A stretch of DNA of 28,457 nt from Saccoglossus kowalevskii (lineage: Eukaryota > Hemichordata > Enteropneusta > Harrimaniidae): the NCBI RefSeq assembly GCF_000003605.2, contig NW_003120921.1:525012-553468 (forward strand). The letters are read 5' to 3'. A model generated the notes under the pieces. That model searched no databases, was not told where the DNA came from, and saw nothing but the letters and a program-made list of their open reading frames with translations. Below, piece after piece: positions 11,801-19,255 of this stretch. Both the position numbers and the translations under genes were made by a program. Each line of letters opens with the position of its first letter. The stretch's first letter is position 1.

Positions 11801-14800
11801 ACTACTGTGTCCTGTGTTATATTATTGTATTGCCTTACCCATCTATATGCCTTCTACCTGTGTTGTGTCGTACGTACGTACGTAGCTGGTCACGCCTGAA
11901 GTTCTCTTTACTCTCTTTGGTATGCACCCTTTTTACGTTATTTTTCTTGAGTCATTAATTTAACATAGTAGCTGTGTAGTAGTGATCTTAGCTTTTAGTT
12001 GATGTGTTTTAATCAATGAACTATTTATCTTGACTCTGCATGCTTAAGTTTGGACTAGCTGTGACTAGTTACTTGTCTATATTTGAAAATGATGAAGAAA
12101 AAAAAAAATAAGAGCAAAATATCTTGCATGCCCTCCAACTGCATGTTTGTTGTTTATTTTCTGAGTGAGGCTAAGTATTTTTAAGCTGCACTGTTTCTCA
12201 TTTTTTGTTTGTGTACTATATTTGCACTGTTTCCTGAACAGAAAACAGACAAAGTAGACGAAACAGAATTCAAACTTTGCATGATAACTATAAAAAAAAA
12301 AAAGGAAATACTAAAACTTCACAAATTCTATTTTGTTTTCATTCTGATTAACATAACAAAACAGCTGTGTAATATAATTAAACAAAACTGTCTAAATCAA
12401 GCTAATTTCTTGCACCATGAAAATGAGCTGTATCACTTGTGTATATATATACACATATATAATGCCTGCATGTTATAATTATACTTAGTCGTCAATATTT
12501 TCTCTAACTTTTCCGACAACAACAATTAACCATTTCTTATTATCTCGGTGTTATTTTATTTTATTATTTTAGTTTTTGTTTTGTTGGCCTTGCTGTTTAT
12601 TGCGTCTCAACTTTTGTCTTGAACAATGTTTTCTGTTTGTAAGCTGTTATATATACCAAATTATCTATCTATTCCTTAAAAAAAAGAAAAAAGATCAAAT
12701 TTGCGCTTGAGATTCAAATTCCAAAAAACCTTTTCTCAATTACTCTTCATTCCCTTTGTTTTTATTGTTTTTTCAACTATTTATTTTATTTATTTATTTC
12801 GGATTCATATGGTCAGTCTAGCTTATGGAATATTCAGAGGGAATTTAGCCTGTAATGTTCTTGTTTTGTTTTTTGCCGCTCAGCGTTGTTAATGCTAGCA
12901 AAGCTATATTGAAATGGTGTGATTTTCTTTTCTATAGGAGTGTATGGCGATGTACACAGAGTAAAAATAATATTTGCTAAGAAAGACACTGCTTTGGTGC
13001 AGTTAGCAGAACCACATCAAGCACAAACGGGTAAGGCATCGTCTGTTCATTGAGCGGGGTGTTTATTGCTACCATGTATATTCCATATGGTTCCATACTT
13101 GATGCATCAACGTATAAACATGCTGATAAAATGTGTTATGTATAATTTCAATTTTAACATACAGTTGGTATGATGATCTCTCTTTAATAAAGGAGTTTGC
13201 GCTTACATTGCACATGTTTATAAAAATGCGTTGTTTTCTTTTGCAGCTATGACTCACCTCAATGGCATCAAGATGTTTGGGAAGCCCCTCAGGATTACGC
13301 TGTCCAAACACCAACTGGTACAGCTACCGAAAGAAGGACAGCCGGTGAGTTTGATCTAATCAGTCTTCACTGTCATCAACCAATGTCTGTACAGTTTTTG
13401 TTGTAATCCCACTTTCACACAGATCTATAAATCTATGTGATATGTATGTCGTGACTAATGTTAGGAGTTTTATTGATTCCACAGGACGCAGGGTTAACGA
13501 AGGACTTTCAGAGTTCACCGTTGCATCGTTTCAAGAAACCAGGGTCAAAGAACTTCATGAACATTTACCCGCCCTCGGCGACCTTGCATCTTTCAAACAT
13601 TCCGTAAGTGTGCAATAATATCACCTACTCTTAAATACGAGGACAAAAAGCATCTCAAAAGTCAAACCCTCTCCTATAAGTCGGGCTAAGCACTTATTTA
13701 AGCTATTAGGTGTCAATGACATGTATAAATACTTATGTATAATGTCCAAAAAAAATTTGTTTCACCTTAACCTGTATCTTCAAAAATCCTTGTTTTATGT
13801 CCAACATGTAGGTCTTCAAAATCAGTTGAGAAATGAATCTAGCGAGTCGGTCATTCCTTTATTAATGAATACATTAACAACTTTAAAACAATGATTGAGA
13901 TGGGATTTAGACGATTTGGCAGATGTGATTTAGTTTGAAAGTATATTTGGATGCTTTGTCACATGTGAAATCTGTCTCGTTCTCATTAATGAGCATCAAT
14001 GGTACATTTCAACTCACCAGCAGTGGTGTAATTTTCATTTTTTTGTTTTACAGTCCCAATGTAACAGAGCAAGATATCACAAGTGCCTTCACCAGACATG
14101 GATCAGTCAGTGCTTTTAAATTTTTCCAGTAAGTTTTTCTTTCAAGTATATTACTTTGCATATTTTTTAACGTCCGTGAAAAGTCAGCTAAAACATGTTT
14201 TTGATTACTTAAAGTTGCTCTCTGAAATTATTCATATAGCTGTATTGAGGTCTTAGGACTGTTACGTGAAATAATTGGAATTGCTGTGAATACATGAATG
14301 TTTCAATCATTTCCAGTGCAATTGTATCATTTTACCATTTAATTGTGTTCAAATTTCAATTGCTAACAATTTTAAATTGTTTTCCCATTCATATTGATTC
14401 ATGAAGATGCAGCCACCATTAATGTGGGATAAAGGGAAATTCAGATGAACCATTAAATACTTCCCAAAATTTCACAAAATAGTCTCAATAAACTTATAAT
14501 AAAAATTGAATTGCAAAGCTTGGGGAAACCAAAACAGTTCTACTTTAGATTAAATTATTTGTGTGATTTACCCTAATGTGTCATTCCATCAATTTCTTAT
14601 TACAGGAAAGACCGCAAAATGGCCTTAATCCAGATGGATTCAATAGAAGAGGCTGTCACAGCGCTTGTGGTGAGTATCGAATGCGATTAGTCGCTTTCCT
14701 CTTAATCTGATTGTCACCATTGTTTTGTGGGGAAATTATGTTATTAAACCCTTTCGGCTGACAGCTCACTTGGCAAAATATACTACAGTACATTTTATCC

Positions 14801-15120
14801 AGAACATCAAACACGCATACTGGGGTTCTGAGCATGTCCTAATTGCAATGAGAAGGTAAATTTTACGCAGGATAACTAATGCAGCCTCATCTAGTTAGAA
14901 TTAATGCTTGATCAATAAAAAATGTAGTTATTTTAACCGTCAACACACTTTTGTCATTTTATACATGTCTATTATTCAGAGATCCAATATTATATTATTT
15001 CCCAGTAGGTCATGATTGTGATCTTACAATGTTTTTTGATTTCCTCTGCAGGCAATGCACAACTACCAACTGAGCAACTCAAGCCACTTACGAGTGTCGT
15101 TTTCTAAGGCCACTATCTAG
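5691..15120 (+). CDS. PTBP1: Polypyrimidine tract-binding protein (PTBP1/2/3, hephaestus orthologue), 14 exons, N-terminus missing
   Basis: Joined exons: 5691-5840, 6287-6433, 6730-6937, 7232-7290, 7523-7691, 8742-8834, 9500-9630, 11886-11919, 12938-13030, 13247-13344, 13485-13603, 14054-14128, 14606-14669, 15052-15120. The sum is 1509 nt: 502 codons and TAG, unbroken, all with GT/AG ends. Four RRMs are visible: RRM1 about residues 13-90, RRM2 131-210, RRM3 306-385, RRM4 422-500 (numbered from the first codon at 5691). Diagnostic blocks are [95 protein letters not shown] and [10 protein letters not shown] at the C-terminus. In animals this family binds CU-rich RNA, mainly represses exons, and shuttles between nucleus and cytoplasm. 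The vertebrate PTBP1 protein is about 531-557 residues, so only a short N-terminus is lacking. Whether it is called PTBP1, 2 or 3 is arbitrary for a single invertebrate orthologue. Confidence 0.95.
5841..6286 (+). other. PTBP intron
   Basis: 446 bp, GTAAGT donor and ATTCCAG acceptor. An open frame at 6064-6276 has no PTBP similarity and no splice support. Nothing else is seen. Confidence 0.85.
6287..6433 (+). CDS. PTBP1: PTBP exon: end of RRM1
   Basis: 147 nt, 49 codons, phase 0 to phase 0. It opens with AFLEMENE, completing the RNP1 strand of RRM1, and contains [19 protein letters not shown] and the hallmark [12 protein letters not shown]. Donor CAG|GTAATG. The exon matches the end of vertebrate RRM1 (AFIEMNTEEAANTMVNYY) at the same boundary. 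Confidence 0.95.
6434..6729 (+). other. PTBP intron
   Basis: 296 bp, AT-rich, donor GTAATG and acceptor TTTTTATACAG. No other feature is seen. Confidence 0.85.
6730..6937 (+). CDS. PTBP1: PTBP exon: Ala-rich linker 1 and start of RRM2
   Basis: 208 nt, phase 0 in and phase 1 out, donor A|GTAAGT. It begins with an alanine/glutamine stretch ([12 protein letters not shown]), the counterpart of the vertebrate linker, then [45 protein letters not shown] is RNP2 of RRM2. Linker 1 here is shorter than the human one. Confidence 0.95.
7232..7290 (+). CDS. PTBP1: PTBP exon: middle of RRM2
   Basis: 59 nt, phase 1 to phase 0, acceptor CTATTTTCCAG and donor CTG|GTGAGT. With the carried base it reads [20 protein letters not shown], the RNP1 strand and helix of RRM2 (human: FQALLQYADPVSAQHAKL). 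Too short to stand out as an ORF; found by family alignment. Confidence 0.94.
7523..7691 (+). CDS. PTBP1: PTBP exon: end of RRM2
   Basis: 169 nt, phase 0 to phase 1, acceptor TCATCTCCACAG and donor G|GTAGGT. It contains [20 protein letters not shown] and [20 protein letters not shown], the most conserved block of the family. The NIY segment holds the tyrosine position that in mammalian PTBP1 RRM2 contacts the Raver1 peptide (from memory), and it is conserved here. The exon ends LDPAMAFG, which leads into linker 2. Confidence 0.96.
7692..8741 (+). other. PTBP intron upstream of the 93-nt cassette
   Basis: 1050 bp. It contains pyrimidine-rich runs (TCTTCTCTTCTATTCTCTTTCTC near 7797-7820, and TCCTCCTCCTCC near 8678-8690 close to the acceptor), plausible PTB-type contact sites, and a TA repeat near 8537-8553. 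The acceptor is TGTATTTGCAG. No coding sequence is seen. Confidence 0.75.
8742..8834 (+). CDS. PTBP1: PTBP in-frame cassette exon in linker 2 (vertebrate exon 9 counterpart)
   Basis: 93 nt, phase 1 at both ends, so inclusion or skipping keeps the frame. It encodes [31 protein letters not shown], an Ala/Pro/Gly-rich linker between RRM2 and RRM3. The donor GTATAC is weak. Human PTBP1 exon 9 (26 codons, also phase 1/1) sits between the same two exons and is alternatively spliced; that this one is skipped is inference. Confidence 0.9.
8835..9499 (+). other. PTBP intron with CCGGTT/AACTGG motif cluster
   Basis: 665 bp. CU-rich tracts lie just after the donor (near 8890-8955). From about 9115 to 9285 short related words recur in both orientations (GACCGGTT, CTGGTTTGA, AAACCAGTTCAGACCGGT, GAACTGGTTT). 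Near 9302-9330 are A-rich runs. No coding sequence is seen. Confidence 0.65.
9500..9630 (+). CDS. PTBP1: PTBP exon: end of linker 2 and start of RRM3
   Basis: 131 nt, phase 1 to phase 0, acceptor TTTCCGTAG and donor GAG|GTATGT. It reads [20 protein letters not shown] and onward, then [18 protein letters not shown]. The alanine run and CVLLVSNLN (RNP2 of RRM3) match vertebrate PTBP1 exon 10, which ends [10 protein letters not shown] at the same codon boundary. Confidence 0.95.
10421..10444 (+). other. Intronic stem-loop
   Basis: TACGGCTCGT, a TGCT loop, then ACGAGTCGTA. As RNA it forms a 10-bp stem with one G-U pair. It lies in a slightly GC-richer patch (about 10305-10450) of an otherwise AT-rich intron. 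Function unknown; it could be chance. Confidence 0.4.
11757..11885 (+). promoter_or_regulatory. Weak 3' splice site and CU-rich PTB-type sites before the 34-nt exon
   Basis: CU-rich words (CATCTTTCCATTTCTCCTC, GCCCTCTAC, CCTTCTACC) cover about 11757-11860. The last bases before the exon are a TACG repeat (about 11870-11884) closing on TAG, which breaks the usual pyrimidine tract next to the AG. A suboptimal acceptor with upstream PTB sites is what a PTB-repressed exon looks like in mammals. Binding here is inferred, not shown. Confidence 0.6.
11886..11919 (+). CDS. PTBP1: PTBP 34-nt switch exon (vertebrate PTBP1 exon 11 counterpart), RRM3 helix 1
   Basis: Exactly 34 nt, phase 0 in and phase 1 out, reading [12 protein letters not shown] with one base of the next exon's glycine; human is RVTPQSLFILFG. 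Donor G|GTATGC; acceptor ACGTAG. The exon contains the CU-rich run TTCTCTTTACTCTCTTT, so it may itself be bound by the protein. Leaving it out joins 9630 to 12938 and shifts the frame to a stop at 12962-12964, more than 50 nt before the next junction and with five junctions remaining, so the skipped mRNA should be a target of nonsense-mediated decay. This is the known autoregulatory device of mammalian PTBP1 and PTBP2. It is invisible to simple ORF calling. Confidence 0.93.
11920..12937 (+). other. Intron downstream of the 34-nt exon
   Basis: 1018 bp, donor GTATGC. Pyrimidine-rich near the donor (CCCTTTTT, TTTTTCTTG), A-rich runs near 12099-12110 and 12293-12304, a TTTA repeat near 12779-12799, and an acceptor TTTTCTTTTCTATAG. 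The frame at 12209-12478 is low-complexity and unsupported. Confidence 0.75.
12938..13030 (+). CDS. PTBP1: PTBP exon: core of RRM3
   Basis: 93 nt, phase 1 to phase 1, donor G|GTAAGG. With the carried G it reads [31 protein letters not shown]; human [39 protein letters not shown] is RNP1 of RRM3. Read in phase 0, as after skipping of the 34-nt exon, it gives ECMAMYTE and then TAA. Confidence 0.95.
13247..13344 (+). CDS. PTBP1: PTBP exon: end of RRM3
   Basis: 98 nt, phase 1 to phase 0, acceptor TTTTCTTTTGCAG and donor CCG|GTGAGT. It reads [33 protein letters not shown]; human [32 protein letters not shown]. It includes the last strand of RRM3 and the start of the short linker to RRM4. Confidence 0.95.
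13485..13603 (+). CDS. PTBP1: PTBP exon: RRM3-RRM4 linker and start of RRM4
   Basis: 119 nt, phase 0 to phase 2, donor CC|GTAAGT. It reads [52 protein letters not shown] is the conserved linker which in mammalian PTB helps pack RRM3 against RRM4. TLHLSNIP is RNP2 of RRM4. Confidence 0.95.
13604..14053 (+). other. PTBP intron
   Basis: 450 bp, donor GTAAGT, acceptor TTTTTTGTTTTACAG. AT-rich; no other feature seen. Confidence 0.85.
14054..14128 (+). CDS. PTBP1: PTBP exon: RRM4 helix 1 and following strand
   Basis: 75 nt, phase 2 to phase 2, donor CA|GTAAGT. It reads [20 protein letters not shown] and FKFFQ; human PSVSEEDLKVLFSSNGGVVKGFKFFQ. The residues are family-typical except in the variable loop. 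Confidence 0.94.
14129..14605 (+). other. PTBP intron
   Basis: 477 bp, AT-rich, acceptor TTTCTTATTACAG. Nothing else is seen. Confidence 0.85.
14606..14669 (+). CDS. PTBP1: PTBP exon: RRM4 RNP1 and helix 2
   Basis: 64 nt, phase 2 to phase 0, donor GTG|GTGAGT. With the carried bases it reads [20 protein letters not shown] and [12 protein letters not shown] is the RNP1 strand of RRM4, identical to human. Confidence 0.95.
14670..15051 (+). other. Last PTBP intron
   Basis: 382 bp, donor GTGAGT, acceptor TTTCCTCTGCAG. No further feature. Confidence 0.85.
15052..15120 (+). CDS. PTBP1: PTBP terminal coding exon
   Basis: 69 nt including TAG at 15118-15120. It reads [20 protein letters not shown] and TI then stop; human [21 protein letters not shown]. 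The C-terminal SFSKxTI end is the family signature, so the stop is natural and not a truncation. Confidence 0.96.
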   Translation, partial: AMHNYQLSNSSHLRVSFSKATI

Positions 15121-15253
15121 TAAGAAAACTCCTCACCCAACCATCCAAGAAAAAACAAAACACAGGAGAGAGGCTGAAGATATCGATGTCATACAAGTCG
15201 ATGATGACCAAACACAGAGACCAAAGCGTTGACGCAATCAACATTTTGCTGTT

Positions 15254-15261
15254 TGTACATA
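15254..15261 (+). promoter_or_regulatory. PUF (Pumilio) type motif
   Basis: TGTACATA, a match to the Pumilio recognition element TGTANATA, 134 bases after the stop codon on the transcribed strand. Use in this transcript is inference. Confidence 0.35.
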
Positions 15262-15362
15262 TATTTTGGTGGATCTAGGGTATTTTAATTATTGTTGTAG
15301 TTACACATGTTGCACATGTTAAACCCAAAGCAATAACAAACGGGATATACTTTTTATTGCGG

Positions 15363-15368
15363 AATAAA
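15363..15368 (+). terminator. Candidate proximal poly(A) signal
   Basis: AATAAA 243 bases after the stop codon. No strong GU-rich downstream element is obvious, so it may be a weak or unused site. Confidence 0.35.
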
Positions 15369-16191
15369 TTTCTATATAAGATTAGCATGGTAATTTGATT
15401 TTAAAGGGTGGATTGAAGCAATATTTTGGAAATTTCTCACAAACTTATAGAATTGGTAGACTCAGCAAAATGTTGATTGACCTGTAGGTACCACATTCCA
15501 GAAGACAATCCAGGATGACTTGAACTAATTTTATTTGAGTAATCTTGATTGTAGACAGAGGGTAAATTAGGTGGATAATTGTATATGTTTGACCCCCACC
15601 CCTTACCACCTGGTCTGTAATTTGCAAGGAAGACCAATTCATTCATCAGAAAAGATGGGTTTTTTTTGAATGTTTTTACCAGCCCCCTAAAAGTAAAGGG
15701 CAAAGTTTTTTTTTTGACAATATAAAATAGTTTTCCATGATTTAATTAGTTGTATAGAATTTTATATTTGGAAGAATCATATTTTGTTGTTTGTATGTTT
15801 GTTTGTTTATTTGTTGACACTGGATCCTTGCTCATGACCCACATCAGTCTGGGTCTGAATACACTCGTATATAGAACTTGTCGCAGTACGAGGTGGTGTA
15901 TAATCTGCGTGGGATTAGACAGCTATGGCAGCCCTCAATTCAGAAAAAAAAATTAAATTTATTTTTTTAAATCTGAAAACATTTTTTTTTTTTACTAAAG
16001 TGAAGGCTGATTAGTAAAGTACTACAAGTTTTAGTAAAATCAACCATCAGTAGCTACCAGCTTGGACATTTACAATGTACATAATTGCCAGTGTTTTTTT
16101 GTTTTTTTGGAGGGGGAGAGGGTGAAGTAGACTGTGAATGTATGGAGGTGAAGTAACCTCATAAAGAAGTGGCTCTTTGTATCTTTATTGC

Positions 16192-16199
16192 TGTAAATA
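16192..16199 (+). promoter_or_regulatory. Second PUF (Pumilio) type motif
   Basis: TGTAAATA, again fitting TGTANATA, in the extended 3' UTR. It matters only if the longer 3' end is used. Confidence 0.3.
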
Positions 16200-17064
16200 T
16201 TTCATCCATTCATGTAATACTATTGGATTGTTCAGAAATATCAAGGGGTTTTGAGTCGTTTAACATTTCCGTTCCCCTCCACATACTCGCATTGGAGATA
16301 TTGCTCTGATAAAACATCCCCCTGTCAATCCTGCCTCTCCCTCCATTTATGAATGGGACAACCCCATTGGCATGAACCAATTGAAGGTGAGAAGCCAAAG
16401 ATTCACTGGTTTCCAAAACTATTCAAGAGACCTACAATTCTGTGACTTTATAACAGTTCTGTCTCTCTCCGGCTTTAGAGCTTCTGCCATAGCTGTTTAG
16501 TGTTATCCTTTTGTGTTGGCATCTCAAACGAATGCCATTACTACAATTAATAACTGCATCATAAGGGTATATCATATGCAGATTTTTTTTTCCAGTTTAA
16601 ATCTAAAAAGGAGACCAAGTCTTGACTATATATTTTGGTATTGTTATGGGAATATATTATTTATATATATCACGAGAAACTTAGTTATTAAAGGTTAACG
16701 TGTATCTGTCCACAAATTTCTCCCCTCTTTGTATGATTCTTTTGATTTTTCATCTCTCTTACTGACTTGTATAATAACAAAAATCAATCTAGTGCCTTTC
16801 AGAATGATGAAGCTGCTTTGCAGGTTTGCTTATCTCATTGTAAATTTTACAAGTTATATTTCATGTAAGTTTACTGCTGTCTTCTTTACCCCCTTCTGGT
16901 CCTACAACAACAGAGACCTAAGGATTTTGCTTGTGACAAAAACAAATTTGATCATGGATGTACATTTTTTTTTCTCATCAATGTATTTCTGGTTAGGTGG
17001 TTTGCAGGAGAAGCTTTTCACTTTGTCATGAGGAGTTTAAAAAAATTATTTTGTGGTCAAGTGG

Positions 17065-17070
17065 AATAAA
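17065..17070 (+). terminator. Candidate distal poly(A) signal
   Basis: AATAAA about 1.95 kb after the stop. A further AATAAA at 18318-18323 is followed by GT-rich sequence (TTTTGTAAACTTTTGTTGTC) and is an alternative. None can be chosen without transcript ends. Confidence 0.3.
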
Positions 17071-17180
17071 CACCATTGACGAAAAGCCACACATTAAAAT
17101 TTGTGCTTTCCACACCACCCTCAGCTCATTCTTGTGTAAGCTGCTCCTACTTATCTCTATTCTTGGCAATATGGACTAGT

Positions 17181-18405
17181 CTTGACATTGTAATTTTGAT
17201 TAGAAAACTTTAATTTTGCACAAGTGAAGAGGGAAGATGTCAAAACTATTTGTATATGGAAATTGGTTTTCATGTTCAAAGTTGTGGAAATCAGCAGTGT
17301 AATCTTATTGGGGGCCTTTAATTTAGACATTTTAAAATGGTTGGCTAACTTTTACTAGCTATAACAATTGACTTTTTCTCGTAACTTTTTTTCTTATTTT
17401 TTCTAGATTTTATGTTAGAACTCTTTCTTGTGTGTTTCTTACTATCTCTTTATCTAACTTGTATTATCGTTTAACTGATAATTTTAGCGTTTATCCACAA
17501 AAGTTGATTTGTAGTGACTTAATAATTTGTGATGCTGTAGATATTGTGTATGTGACACATTTTTTTGTTTTATAATTGTTAGCTTAAAACTACGATTGTT
17601 GCTAAGTTTATTATCTGCCTATTTTGTAAGGGTATTTTGACGATCATTAAATCATTACTGATACTTCAACCGCTTTCTCTTTTCATTCTTTAATTGTTGA
17701 CTTTCCAACTTCTTCTTCTCTCTTTTCCTCTTCTCGATCTCCCCGAAACCTTCAGTCAAATGGCCAGTCACGATAATACATGTAATATTAATAATTACTT
17801 TAAATTTTGACGCAAATAACAAAATAACAAAAATGGAATTACAGAAATCCTGTACTTTTTAGTTTGACTGATGGTCTACAGAGGATCAAATCCACTAATT
17901 TTTTTATTTTATTTTTTTTTTTGAACGAGTACATATCATCATACAAGGTAAAGCTTATTGGGTATAAAACTGAGGCTTTTGTCAAATATGTTTCTTTTGC
18001 TTTGTTTTTAGTTAGTGATCTATAATCTAACAGAAGATTCAGATTCTTGTGTATTTATTCATTAAGAGATGCAAAAAGGAGAAAATAATGAATGAATTCT
18101 ATTATGTACAAAGGAGGGTGTTTTTTAAAAAAAAATACTTTTGAAAGAACCCAGCAATGTTTTATAAGAAGCATTATAGTTTGGTGAAATGCCTGAGGCT
18201 GTAAAAATCAAAAACAAATTCTGTTTTGTGAAACGAAAAGCTAGTCTATCTCAATCTATGCGAATCTGGTCTGTAGTTATTGCTTGAGAGCTGATGGAAT
18301 GAAGGCAAAGAATAAGAAATAAATATGGTTATTTGATTTCTTTTGTAAACTTTTGTTGTCAATGTTTGGTTTATTTAAGATCGGTGACCCTTGTATTGTG
18401 TGAGT
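17181..18405. other. AT-rich non-coding DNA downstream of PTBP
   Basis: Long T-runs, a CU-rich tract near 17669-17745, and no recognisable coding or RNA gene. It could still be 3' UTR if the AATAAA at 18318 is used. Confidence 0.5.
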
Positions 18406-19255
18406 TTGCCACTGTGCTGTGTGAAATCTAGCTAATGGGTCCATAGCTCTTCTTGTGTCGGTATTTAGTCTTTGTGATGTTATTTTAGTCATTTCTGATA
18501 TATTTTGTGTCATTAAATTTGTTATTTTCAGATATTAGGATTTTTATAGACACAGAAGAGCTATGATTCCTCCCATAGTCTTGCGTAACACAAACGTGCG
18601 ACTCCAAATGGCATCGCAATTAAAAGTCGACAAAAGCAGAATATTTTCTCGCATCACACCATTGTAGCCATCGCCAATCCATGATGTTTATTAAAATCTC
18701 ATGAACACCAAAACTGACAAAAACCATTAGTTTGATGTTCTTTTTCCCTCTGGGTTTTAGTGCTCCAGACCACATATAACTCTGGTGGCAAGTTGAACGA
18801 GGAAAATAAAGTAAGTCCGGGAATTTTAGCTATTCCACTTCCCATGGGAAGTTCTAATACAGTGACGTCATTTAGCAAAGTAATTTTATCCTGTTTCGAC
18901 CTCGAGAAAATTGCTGTGACTACATAGTTATGTACAGTTTTGTCACACTTTCTGCGCTGGTGAGTGAATAAACATTCTATCGATTGGTGATAATAGTACT
19001 CGTCTATTGGTTCAGCCGCGTGTCTCTGTTGCGTGCCTTATAAAAATGGTGTACATTTATCAACTCTTATTTGCGATGGTAGTTGGCGTCGCACATTTGT
19101 GTTATGCAAATCTATGGGAGGAACCATATCTCTTCTGTGTTGATAAAAATCCTAATATCTGAAAATAACATGTTTAATGACACAAAATGCATCAGAAAGA
19201 CTGATATAGGAAGAGCTATGTACATAAGTCATTGCAGCACATCTTGATGTGGCAA
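18406..19255. mobile_element. Large inverted-repeat (foldback/MITE-like) element
   Basis: The left arm (about 18406-18635) is the reverse complement of the right arm (about 19055-19255). Matching words include TTGCCAC (18406-18412) with GTGGCAA (19249-19255), CATAGCTCTTC (18442-18452) with GAAGAGCTATG (19210-19220), TCAGATATTAGGATTTTTAT with its complement at about 19132-19151, and AACACAAACGTGCGAC with GTCGCACATTTGTGTT. Arms differ by substitutions and one gap of about 25 bases near 18463-18487. Near the middle is a perfect 16-bp palindrome (18837-18852), and the inner halves keep patchy complementarity, so the whole element may once have been one palindrome. No transposase frame is inside, so it would be non-autonomous. 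Target duplication not identified. Confidence 0.7.

Larger units (their letters stand above)
9631..11885 (+). other. Long CU-rich intron upstream of the 34-nt exon
   Basis: 2255 bp, the longest intron inside the secure coding region. It is packed with CU tracts: near 10141-10155, 10691-10720, 10789-10802, 10875-10901, 11521-11555, 11671-11697 and 11757-11815. Three tracts end in AG and look like better acceptors than the one actually used at 11884-11885. A short stem-loop lies at 10421-10444. Frames that appear open here (for example 11521-11958) are not in the PTBP frame. Confidence 0.85.
15121..17180 (+). other. Probable PTBP 3' UTR (end not defined)
   Basis: Non-coding, T-rich DNA directly after the stop. 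AATAAA hexamers occur at 15363-15368 and 17065-17070, which would give 3' UTRs of about 0.26 or 1.97 kb; the family usually has long ones. Two PUF-type octamers lie within. Frames of 60-100 codons here on both strands are rich in F, I and L and have no recognisable domain. Confidence 0.5.

Noticed and set aside
11521-11958. 145-codon plus-strand frame across the switch exon
   Set aside because: It is in a different frame from the PTBP exon at 11886-11919. Its length reflects CU-rich, stop-poor DNA.
16210-17179. Several frames of 60-100 codons in the 3' UTR region
   Set aside because: T-rich composition yields hydrophobic frames by chance; they overlap in different frames and none has a recognisable domain.
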